64,000 nucleotides of DNA from the NCBI GenBank assembly GCA_907163375.1, contig CAJQUW010003459.1, positions 77,001-141,000 on the forward strand. Reading direction: 5' to 3'. Shown here piece by piece: positions 57,401-60,785 of the stretch. Under the pieces are notes generated by a model, which saw only the letters and a list, made by a program, of their open reading frames with translations, was not told the origin of the DNA and made no database searches. Each line of letters begins with the position of its first letter. Positions within the stretch are counted from its first letter, which is position 1. A program made the position numbers and the translations under genes. Source of the stretch: Prostheceraeus crozeri. Taxonomy: Eukaryota; Platyhelminthes; Polycladida; Euryleptidae.

Positions 57401-59295
57401 GGAAATTAGTTCACTTGATGTTTTCACATCCTCTCCTCGGCATTCCTCACTGTATAGTGTATACATTGAATCGAATGTTAGTCTAGATAGCGATGTGTGT
57501 TTTGGTGTGTGCGAAGTGATATCACAGCACACACGCATATCTCACTGGCTTGGTGCCCTCTGCTGACAGCTTGTTGTTTGCCATTTCCAATAGCAAGCGA
57601 TACACGAATTATCCATTCGAAAAGGAGCAAGTTGTCTAATTCTGTGATGTGCCATTTCGATATTAAGGTTGCATCTAACTCTTCCTTTCTAGGAAACCGA
57701 AGCGCGCGCAGATGAATCTGATTCTGTGCTTGAAACAGTAATTTATGAGTTCAGATCTGACTCAGAGTCACGTTTCAATATGTCAAGAAGTACTGCGAAA
57801 CAAAAAGGTCTGAAATCGAATGTTTTGGAATTTATTCAAAAAGAATTTTATTAGGAATAAAATGAAAGCGATAGAATCTGCAACTCAGGAGCCCATTAGA
57901 AATGGCCGCAGCCCGGAGAACAATCTTTTCTGGAGAGCACATACAGTGACCATGATGACGCGAATAGTTTGACCATGAGAGCTGATTTCAGGGCAGAATG
58001 AAATTGAAACTTACATTACAAGAGAGGTAACAGCTCCAATTTTAATCGATCCTCTGAAGCGGTGGAAAGAAAGGTGTCTGCTTTACCCTTCTCTGTGTGA
58101 GGTAACACGCAGCTATCTCTGCGTTGCCATCAGAAAGACAATTAAAAAAGTAGTGATTTGATTTCAAAAAAGCGCACCTCACTTTCCCCAAAAGCGGTTG
58201 AAAAAAGTTCTATTTTTGTACGAAAATAGCAACCTGTGTGAGAAGCTTCATTCTGCATGAATGTATCAATATATGTTCATAATTTAATTGCCAGCAATTT
58301 CCTGCTATTCATATTTAGCGACTATTCTCAAAATTATGTATATTACTAATTTGAATAAATTGTCGAACGATTGATGTGATAGATTCCTGAAAAATGTGAC
58401 ATTTCTTTAGAATAGAAAATTGAAAATGAGTTGATTTTACAAAAAGTTCGAATCATCTGAATATTCGAATTTTTTCACACGAATTAATTCGGATCAAATT
58501 TTCTTAATTCACCCCAGCCCTATTGCATATCTGTTCATCTACTCTCTCCCATGGTGATCTCCGTAGCACAGTGATTAAGTGCTTGGCCTGGCGATCTTCT
58601 GGGCTAGAGGTCGAGTCCCGAAAGTGTCACTGGAAGTCGGCAGGAACGGAATCCGGACTAAAAGATCACAACGATCCAAATAAAGTCTGTCAACGAAGTT
58701 ACCCCTCAGTATGGGGAGCAGCGACGCAAAAATCAATCTTTCAATTTTCGCTGGACTAGAATATTTTCATATTCTTGACGTCAGATGCAAGATAAGTTAA
58801 CACAATGTACAAACACTGTCTGCTAATGTCATTCGCGGTTTTCCAGGAGAGTTGCGGATTGTTGAGGATTCTACAAATTCAACTATGGCAGAACGTCGAT
58901 AAGTAAGGAGAAATTGAGTCCAGGAAAGACGTAAAATATGCTCCCTCCAACCTCAACGAGACGAACATCTAACTCAGTTCAGAAGATCTGCTGATTAGCA
59001 GCTCACTTACCTTGACATACTTTCCAAGAGCTGAAACCGCTTGTCTGTTAAACGCACGTCGAATAGTGTCTGGCATTTTGAAGTCCTTTGGTACCAAAGG
59101 CTCAGGCTCCCATTCAGCCACCAGCTGGTCTTTCTCTTTCTGTGACAGTTCCTCACGATCACGAGGCTTCCATGAGCGCGCGTACATAATGTAGATGACG
59201 AAGAGGACAAGTCCAGCTTCTACCAGAAGATGATAACTCGGTGCCTGACACAAGGCATTGTACAAATCTCGGTAGATATTCACGTAATCTTGCAT
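14659..59295 (-). CDS. SPTLC1: Serine palmitoyltransferase long chain base subunit 1 (LCB1), seven coding exons
   Basis: Joined coding exons total 1479 nt, or 492 residues plus stop. With SPTLC2/3, SPTLC1 forms serine palmitoyltransferase in the ER membrane, which condenses serine with palmitoyl-CoA in the first step of sphingolipid synthesis. Seen here: a membrane segment at about residues 21-39; EWEPEPLVP at 61-69, a hallmark of LCB1; [12 protein letters not shown] around 141-152, whose Cys145 matches the human Cys133 mutated in sensory neuropathy HSAN1; [26 protein letters not shown]; and [10 protein letters not shown] at 338-347. The PLP-lysine position is Asn321, as expected for the non-catalytic subunit. 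All six introns are GT-AG with matching phase: about 24.1, 7.3, 4.8 kb, 60 bp, 3.8 and 3.1 kb. Oddities: Asp286 and His289 are kept, and residues 70-110 do not resemble human SPTLC1. Confidence 0.95.
15492..17761 (+). mobile_element. hAT transposon, ZBED-type, with decayed transposase
   Basis: The left end reads CAGTGGTTCTCAAACTGGGG and the right end, reverse complemented, CAGTGGCTCTCAAACTT, a classic Charlie-like hAT terminus. The whole lies inside SPTLC1 intron 6. The flanking octamers ctacagac and ttatcgac agree at 5 of 8 positions, so the TSD is eroded. The remains of a BED-finger transposase are inside (next entry). Confidence 0.8.
16019..17560 (+). pseudogene. ZBED5-like hAT transposase pseudogene
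   Basis: The open piece 16019-16288 encodes an N-terminal BED zinc finger (CVLCFEV ... RRHLEAKHP) after a [13 protein letters not shown] start typical of ZBED5/FAM200-type hAT proteins. A second piece at 16904-17284 matches the middle of that family ([20 protein letters not shown]). A third, in another frame to about 17560, has the C-terminal dimerisation part ([20 protein letters not shown], then LIPFSTTCE). Several frame breaks and stops separate them, so no functional protein is expected. These fragments are the source-gene type from which vertebrate ZBED genes were domesticated. Confidence 0.75.
17942..18093 (-). CDS. SPTLC1: SPTLC1 coding exon 6
   Basis: 152 nt, residues 394-443 plus two bases. 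Acceptor cttccag|ATT at 18093; donor AG|GTAATT at 17942/17941. It encodes [16 protein letters not shown] and [12 protein letters not shown], matching the C-terminal domain of human SPTLC1 (VVGESLSPAFHLQL and SIALTQARYL). Confidence 0.93.
18438..18900 (+). pseudogene. Decayed LINE 3' end (RT C-terminal region)
   Basis: Two frames together show [57 protein letters not shown] and [18 protein letters not shown]. These are the usual C-terminal signatures of one LINE group ([10 protein letters not shown] ... GRPKKTW). Frame shifts and stops separate them. It is in SPTLC1 intron 5, opposite in strand to the gene. Confidence 0.7.
19600..20250 (-). pseudogene. Penelope-like element 3' part with GIY-YIG endonuclease
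   Basis: The minus-strand frame 20244-19864 encodes [20 protein letters not shown] followed by [10 protein letters not shown]. This is the GIY-YIG endonuclease of Penelope-like elements, with YID for YIG (a substitution in the motif itself). The usual C-terminal [14 protein letters not shown] follows. Downstream, at 19656-19627 (-), is a terminal hairpin with CTGAAGA, a six-pair stem-loop and GAAA, a layout resembling the hammerhead ribozyme core described in Penelope-like elements. The reverse transcriptase is missing, so this is a truncated copy. Confidence 0.75.
20251..21889. other. SPTLC1 intron 5 remainder, nothing recognised
   Basis: AT-rich sequence with only short frames. I see no repeat ends, conserved protein segments or RNA genes in it. 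Confidence 0.4.
21890..22067 (-). CDS. SPTLC1: SPTLC1 coding exon 5
   Basis: 178 nt, last base of codon 334 to residue 393. It is separated from exon 4 by a 60-base intron (22068-22127). Acceptor atcag|GTT at 22067; donor GAG|GTGAG at 21890/21889. It encodes [24 protein letters not shown], split here only for length, and a helical section through MHARLQEE. Confidence 0.95.
22128..22288 (-). CDS. SPTLC1: SPTLC1 coding exon 4 (PLP-site remnant)
   Basis: 161 nt, residues 281-333 plus two bases of codon 334. Acceptor ccgtcag|GTT at 22288; donor AA|GTAAGG at 22128/22127. It encodes [11 protein letters not shown] and [12 protein letters not shown]. Asn321 replaces the catalytic Lys of SPTLC2, while Asp286 and His289, which contact PLP in catalytic alpha-oxoamine synthases, are present. 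Human SPTLC1 has Glu and Leu at these two positions. Confidence 0.95.
22649..23718. mobile_element. hAT-like MITE with CCGG-rich ends
   Basis: The left end reads CAGGATTAGGACCGG and the right end, reverse complemented, CAGGGTTGGAACCGG. The flanking octamers gtccgctt (22641-22648) and gtctgctt (23719-23726) match 7 of 8, but the right terminus is then six bases (gtattg) beyond the CAGGG boundary. Both ends carry GC-rich CCGG/GGCC motifs in AT-rich surroundings. No coding frame. It lies in SPTLC1 intron 3. Confidence 0.5.
23741..24917. mobile_element. TIR element CAGGCCTGCCAC with aaaaaagagt subterminal repeats
   Basis: The termini are exact 12-bp inverted repeats (CAGGCCTGCCAC at 23741 and its complement ending at 24917), flanked on both sides by tactg (23736-23740 and 24918-24922). 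Both ends contain several copies of aaaaaagagt, in direct and inverted orientation, a layout typical of transposase-binding subterminal repeats. Inside, 24233-24036 (-) is a 65-codon lysine/alanine-rich coiled-coil-like frame of unknown origin. With a CAG terminus and a 5-bp TSD it is probably hAT-related, but the superfamily is not certain. Confidence 0.65.
25517..26880 (-). pseudogene. Decayed CR1/jockey-like LINE, interrupted
   Basis: Reading on the minus strand: [16 protein letters not shown], then (new frame) [20 protein letters not shown] and [11 protein letters not shown], which holds the RT catalytic YADD box, then [13 protein letters not shown]. The match stops at 26568 and resumes near 25900 with [33 protein letters not shown] and a C-terminal FKIIRVSP ... 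CRKLFAKI. The intervening 26567-25901 is unrelated and starts with the hAT-type terminus CAGGGTTGGCA, so a DNA element probably inserted here. It lies in SPTLC1 intron 3, same strand as the gene. Confidence 0.7.
27052..27264 (-). CDS. SPTLC1: SPTLC1 coding exon 3
   Basis: 213 nt, residues 210-280, phase 0 to phase 0. Acceptor ttccacag|GGC at 27264; donor AAG|GTAAGT at 27052/27051. It carries [29 protein letters not shown] and [16 protein letters not shown], closely matching human SPTLC1. A relic LINE lies directly downstream in the following intron. Confidence 0.96.
27351..27536 (-). repeat. tRNA-derived SINE, copy 1
   Basis: The minus strand begins ggtgtccgtagcacagtggt, an A-box-like segment, with a B-box-like aggtcgaaccc about 40 bases on. 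A tRNA-unrelated body (gtcggcaggaagggcatccg and onwards) follows, shared with the copies at 27940, 38274, 38930 and 58553. Such elements are transcribed by RNA polymerase III and mobilised by LINEs. It lies in SPTLC1 intron 2. Confidence 0.7.
27940..28128 (-). repeat. tRNA-derived SINE, copy 2
   Basis: Same family and strand as copy 1, about 400 bp away. The head reads gtggtctccgtggcgcagtg and the B box aggtcgagtccc. The body is shortened (the timing of the cacaacgttc part is preserved). Confidence 0.7.
28567..29161 (+). mobile_element. hAT-like MITE family M, copy 1 (8-bp TSD gtccaacg)
   Basis: 595 bp. Ends acagaatta and taattctgt are inverted. It is flanked by perfect 8-bp duplications gtccaacg (28559-28566 and 29162-29169). 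It aligns over its length with copies at 57117-57728 (same orientation) and 31609-32306 (opposite). Short frames on both strands are not protein-like. It lies in SPTLC1 intron 2. Confidence 0.8.
29170..31009. other. SPTLC1 intron 2 stretch, nothing recognised
   Basis: AT-rich, with only short frames (77 codons at 29475-29242 and 76 at 30261-30031, both minus) that resemble no family I know. Confidence 0.4.
31010..31608 (+). repeat. Interspersed repeat copy B, left part
   Basis: Aligns with 5757-6340, for example tctgcgac, tgtcgagatgttgacctt, ttgttgcat and ttgcatggaattctaga. The remainder continues at 32307-32505 (tagagcgcgaatcaaattct ... gatagcgcacagcccc) beyond the MITE insertion. Confidence 0.6.
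31609..32306 (-). mobile_element. hAT-like MITE family M, copy 2, nested in repeat B
   Basis: 698 bp, reverse orientation to copies 1 and 3. TSD ataggagc/atatgagc (31601-31608 and 32307-32314, 7 of 8 match). It has about 94 bp of its low-coordinate terminus duplicated in tandem (31609-31702 and roughly 31697-31790), which explains its extra length. It interrupts the interspersed repeat whose uninterrupted copy is at 5757-6537. Confidence 0.8.
32829..33191 (-). pseudogene. hAT transposase C-terminus (ZNF862-like), GC-rich
   Basis: The minus-strand frame begins [17 protein letters not shown] and continues [12 protein letters not shown], the dimerisation end of hAT transposases of the ZNF862-like type. 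After an in-frame TAA at 32964, the same frame goes on with an acidic tail ([11 protein letters not shown]) and ends at a TGA at 32829. Third codon positions are strongly G/C, unlike the AT-rich surroundings and unlike SPTLC1. This suggests a recently arrived element or one with a different base composition. It is fragmentary: the catalytic region is absent. Confidence 0.65.
33838..33920 (-). repeat. Penelope-like terminal segment with hairpin motif
   Basis: On the minus strand it reads CTTGAGAAAGGGTC, then TGGACCCGAAACGTCGG, then a TA-rich tail. The self-complementary GGGTC/GACCC followed by GAAAC matches the layout at the ends of the Penelope-like copies at 60.65 kb and 53.5 kb. No endonuclease remains. 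An attcaaat-rich low-complexity stretch follows to about 33975. Confidence 0.5.
34557..34898 (-). CDS. SPTLC1: SPTLC1 coding exon 2
   Basis: 342 nt, residues 96-209, phase 0 to phase 0. Acceptor ttttgcag|ATC at 34898; donor CAG|GTAAGC at 34557/34556. It carries [29 protein letters not shown] and [19 protein letters not shown], all strong LCB1 signatures. The first 15 residues of the exon are poorly conserved. Confidence 0.95.
34899..36840. other. SPTLC1 intron 1 (exon 2 side), nothing recognised
   Basis: AT-rich, with only short frames. A 60-codon minus frame at 35780-35598 has no recognisable family. No repeat ends were identified. Confidence 0.4.
36845..38140 (-). mobile_element. 5'-truncated LINE with RT, zinc finger and C-terminal region
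   Basis: On the minus strand, 38139-37597 encodes RT from [17 protein letters not shown] through [13 protein letters not shown] and the catalytic YADDIVL to [15 protein letters not shown] frame change within the overlap 37667-37597 leads into a Cys/His finger ([12 protein letters not shown] ... CPKC) and then [16 protein letters not shown] and [14 protein letters not shown] (37667-36864). An (AAGT)n-like tail (plus-strand ttactcttacttacttactc at about 36850) marks the 3' end, typical of target-primed insertion. The 5' end stops near 38140. It is far less decayed than the other LINE pieces, with one frame break, so relatively young. Confidence 0.82.
38230..38345 (+). repeat. Direct repeat with SINE head, copy 3
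   Basis: Starts actatgcagacacgc and runs through a SINE head (aacagtgggtaagtgcttgt, then gttgatccctgaaagtgc). It is nearly identical to 38879-38990, including about 45 bp upstream of the SINE head. The similarity ends at gaaagtgc, where the SINE body should begin. Confidence 0.6.
38879..39075 (+). repeat. Direct repeat with fuller SINE, copy 4
   Basis: Partner of 38230-38345, about 650 bp downstream. Here the SINE body continues (ttggaagttggcagaatggg, tctggacaagaagaaccaca, then tcccactggatagtagtgac). The duplicated upstream flank shows that more than a simple SINE insertion happened. Confidence 0.6.
39253..39323 (-). tRNA. tRNA-like sequence, probably pseudogene or SINE head
   Basis: On the minus strand: ggctcttagctcagatggta (perfect A-box TAGCTCAGNNGG) and 45 bases later ggttcgaatcc (perfect B-box). 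The 5' GGCTCTT pairs with 3' AACAGCC except at one position. The T stem and anticodon stem have mismatches and the anticodon loop looks too long, so I doubt it is a working tRNA. It is distinct from the SINE family above. Confidence 0.4.
39324..41644. other. SPTLC1 intron 1 stretch with one mariner-like end
   Basis: At 39969, tacagggtgcggcataaaac resembles a mariner-type terminus, but no inverted partner was found. No other feature was recognised. Confidence 0.35.
41653..43915 (+). mobile_element. P-superfamily DNA transposon, perfect 8-bp TSD
   Basis: The termini are CAGGGAATTATA at both ends in inverted orientation, followed inward by gggaagaacaac on both sides, giving long imperfect TIRs. 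The flanks are identical octamers ggttctca (41645-41652 and 43916-43923). The left TIR start is doubled (cagggaattatat then cagggaattatag). P elements create 8-bp TSDs, and the coding region inside has a THAP finger and P-type transposase sequence. It is inserted in SPTLC1 intron 1. The perfect TSD argues for a fairly recent insertion, though the gene is already damaged. Confidence 0.85.
41969..43315 (+). pseudogene. P-element-like THAP transposase, frame-broken
   Basis: A 448-codon open frame begins [15 protein letters not shown], the C2 half of a THAP zinc finger. The rest of the finger (the [12 protein letters not shown] part and SVC end) is read in a different frame between about 42020 and 42150, so the DNA-binding domain is split. 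The frame then carries a low-complexity linker, FETTSTD ... [15 protein letters not shown], and the N-terminal half of a P-type transposase ([53 protein letters not shown]). It stops at 43315. Similar residues continue out of frame for about 150 bases. The C-terminal half is missing. Confidence 0.75.
43924..46179. other. SPTLC1 intron 1 stretch, nothing recognised
   Basis: AT-rich, with short frames only. No repeat ends or protein-like segments were identified. Confidence 0.4.
46180..46570 (+). pseudogene. Tc1/mariner transposase relic
   Basis: Plus-strand translation shows [20 protein letters not shown], then [25 protein letters not shown] and LSERLVEEQ. This is the second and third acidic region of a Tc1-like DDE transposase (QDNAPCHRA and [12 protein letters not shown]). 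Stops interrupt it. A possible terminus (tttttgtcacgcagtata) lies at about 46653-46671, with no partner seen. Confidence 0.7.
48436..49045 (-). pseudogene. P-like transposase remains, second element
   Basis: Frame 49045-48827 has [20 protein letters not shown] and [19 protein letters not shown], the RNase H-like core region of P/THAP9-type transposases. Frame 48840-48436 ends with [19 protein letters not shown] and [13 protein letters not shown], the usual C-terminal type. The two frames overlap and the middle is compressed, so the protein is internally deleted. It lies 40-640 bp downstream of the THAP exon on the same strand. Confidence 0.55.
49082..49348 (-). CDS. THAP zinc-finger exon of a second P-like element
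   Basis: An 88-residue frame starting [20 protein letters not shown] with the full THAP pattern: C-x4-C, then HEFP, W and C-x2-H ([12 protein letters not shown]). THAP domains bind DNA and are the N-terminal domain of P-type transposases. The P-type transposase remains just downstream on the same strand point to an element gene rather than a host THAP gene. The finger is intact, whereas that of the 42-kb element is broken. It may still be an exon of a longer gene. Confidence 0.6.
   Translation of the reverse strand: MVTSCCVPQCTNRVSKYSNISFHEFPHSNPQLLEQWLRRIKRKNLKPARHVSFVCSEHFLESDFKADLTSRKKKDDKDRCTESTEVAC
51929..52801. mobile_element. Possible hAT-like MITE, CAGGG(G/T)TGG ends
   Basis: Left CAGGGGTGGACCG and right (reverse complement) CAGGGTTGGGCCG, each followed inward by gtgaca/gtcaca motifs. 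Flanking hexamers gcatac and gcatgc differ by one base. No coding frame. A separate lone hAT-type end, agtgattctcaactggggtg, lies at 51639. Confidence 0.4.
53480..54060 (-). pseudogene. Penelope-like element fragment with GIY-YIG
   Basis: The minus strand reads [10 protein letters not shown], a stop, [20 protein letters not shown], then [11 protein letters not shown]. This is a GIY-YIG endonuclease with YVG and an in-frame stop where a cysteine is usual. Upstream frame 54020-53763 has [17 protein letters not shown] and [19 protein letters not shown], from the element's linker region. Downstream is the terminal hairpin CTTGAGAATGGAG / CTCCGAAATATTG. The family differs from the 19.6- and 60-kb copies. 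Confidence 0.7.
54419..54452 (+). repeat. (GAT)n microsatellite
   Basis: About eleven perfect trinucleotide units in SPTLC1 intron 1, directly after a short imperfect duplication of ctgacaaaaataaa. Confidence 0.9.
54453..56813. other. SPTLC1 intron 1 stretch, nothing recognised
   Basis: AT-rich, with short frames only (longest 99 codons at 55552-55851 +, no family recognised). Confidence 0.4.
56814..56984. repeat. Triple aaattcacgaacttc motif with palindrome
   Basis: The 15-mer aaattcacgaacttc occurs at 56814, 56898 and 56970. The inverted form aagttcgtgaa at 56886-56896 abuts the second copy, making a palindrome. It may be remnant ends of very small TIR elements inserted side by side. Confidence 0.45.
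57117..57728 (+). mobile_element. hAT-like MITE family M, copy 3 (TSD c(c/t)tgaaac)
   Basis: 612 bp with ends cacagaatta and attctgtg. Flanks cctgaaac (57109-57116) and cttgaaac (57729-57736) match 7 of 8. It lies in SPTLC1 intron 1. Internal landmarks shared with copy 1 include ctgcttcggtttgctagaag, ggaattcctgatacct and tctcctcggcatt. Confidence 0.8.
58553..58745 (+). repeat. tRNA-derived SINE, copy 5
   Basis: The clearest copy: ggtgatctccgtagcacagt, then aggtcgagtcccg, then gaagtcggcaggaacggaat. It lies in SPTLC1 intron 1 on the strand opposite to the gene, about 265 bp from exon 1. Confidence 0.7.
59011..59295 (-). CDS. SPTLC1: SPTLC1 coding exon 1 (start codon, membrane segment)
   Basis: Encodes residues 1-95. 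The ATG at 59295-59293 gives a 23-residue lead-in to APSYHL, close in length to human SPTLC1 (APAYHL). A tttgcag acceptor-like site sits just upstream (exon edge 59299, or 59295 with the next AG), so the message may begin with an upstream untranslated exon or be trans-spliced. The donor is AAG|GTAAGT at 59011/59010, phase 0. Confidence 0.9.
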
Positions 59296-59299
59296 CTGA

Positions 59300-59833
59300 C
59301 TGCAAAGTGATATGACATGATTTAATTTATGATGAAATCTAAGGGTAAATACCATGAGTTAAAGCTCTGCAATCAGCAGATATCGACACCATTCGAATCG
59401 TGGTATACACTTCAAGATGATGATGAAGGTATGCATGTTTAAAATTTCTTTCTTTTTCGAGCAGGTTGAGATTATAGTAGGCTTTATCGGATTCGATTTA
59501 ATTGACCAGTCGAAGGGAGGATTCGATTCAAATTCAACTGAGAAGACACAAGAGTCATGACAAGCTATTGATGATGTGTGTAGGTATAAGTCAAGCATAT
59601 GTGAATGTAGTTTATTCTACGTTTGTGGCTGAAAGTAATCCGGGCTAAAAGTGTCTTGCACACAGTGGATACTCTTTTGTGTCATTTAATCTAGTTACTT
59701 GGGACTGCCAACGTGCTTAAGATAATTGAAAGTCCAAACTTCGCACCTTATTAGGAGCTTGCGACACTGGTGCATGATCTCATTGAAATACCTCTCGAGC
59801 TTGCAAATAACCTGAGCGACTCGAAAATGCAAA
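59300..59833. other. Upstream of SPTLC1 exon 1, nothing proven
   Basis: This should hold either the SPTLC1 promoter or part of a 5' UTR intron. I see no clear TATA box or CpG-rich block, and the acceptor-like sequence at 59300-59303 favours an intron. Confidence 0.3.
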
Positions 59834-59846
59834 TCAATTGTCCTAG

Positions 59847-60772
59847 TTGATGGATTTCGTCGGGAGGTTCATAATATGAGAAAAACAATAATTTGTGGTT
59901 AGTCTCTCCCCAATACTTATTTTCCAATATGCGAGTGTTTTGAATAAAAAAGGCAGATGTTATGCGCCAGACGTTTCGCGTACCAGCCGCTTTCTCAATG
60001 GCAAAAATCTATTAAAATTTTACAAATCGAGTATATATAAGAATTGCTAAAAACATGATGCCAGTTCGTGACGACGATTTAGAGCCGGCTTCATTTGTGC
60101 AATCAATTGTGATTCGCTGATGCTGGTTTTGACAGGGCAATCTAAAATTCGCAGTATGCTGACGTCAAAGTCTTCAATATTGTTCGCGGCACATTTCAAG
60201 CAGTGATCAGCCAAGGCACTTGCTGTGTCTCCATTCACGATGCTTCTGCGATGTTCATTAAATCTCAACCGAGATGGGCGTGAAGATTTACCTATGTAAC
60301 TAGAAGAACAAAAATGACAAATAAAACTGATAAACTACAAAAGTTCTAGTTACATAGGTAAATCTTCACGCCCATCTCGGTTGAGATTTAATGAAACATC
60401 GCAGAAGCATCGTGAATGGAGACACAGCAAGTGCCTTGGCTGATCACTGCTTGAAATGTGCCGCGAACAATATTGAAGACTTTGACGTCAGCATACTGCG
60501 AATTTTAGATTGCCCTGTCAAAACCAGCATCAGCGAATCACAATTGATTGCACAAATGAAGCCGGCTCTAAATCGTCGTCACGAACTGGCATCATGTTTT
60601 TAGCAATTCTTATATATACTCGATTTGTAAAATTTTAATAGATTTTTGCCATTGAGAAAGCGGCTGGTACGCGAAACGTCTGGCGCATAACATCTGCCTT
60701 TTTTATTCAAAACACTCGCATATTGGGAGAAAAAAGTATTGGGGAGAGACTAACCACAAATTATTGTTTTTC
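59847..60772. mobile_element. Penelope-like element as near-perfect inverted repeat, 13-bp TSD
   Basis: Two arms, 59877-60305 and 60344-60775, are inverted copies differing by about three inserted bases, with a 38-bp spacer. Each arm encodes the end of a GIY-YIG endonuclease (YIGKSSRPSRLRFNEHRRS, then SISESQLIAQMKPALNRR), on the minus strand in the left arm and on the plus strand in the right arm. In the right arm one extra A breaks the frame after RFN. Each arm ends with the hairpin motif ttgagaaagcggctggtacg then cgaaacgtctgg. Direct repeats tcaattgtcctag flank the whole (59834-59846 and 60773-60785), so it inserted as one unit. A transcript would fold into a hairpin of about 430 bp. Confidence 0.85.
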
Positions 60773-60785
60773 TCAATTGTCCTAG

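Noticed and set aside
14659-59295. Assignment of the gene to SPTLC2 instead of SPTLC1
   Set aside because: The PLP lysine is missing (Asn321), and [28 protein letters not shown] and [10 protein letters not shown] are LCB1-specific. Only the 70-125 linker looks SPTLC2-like.
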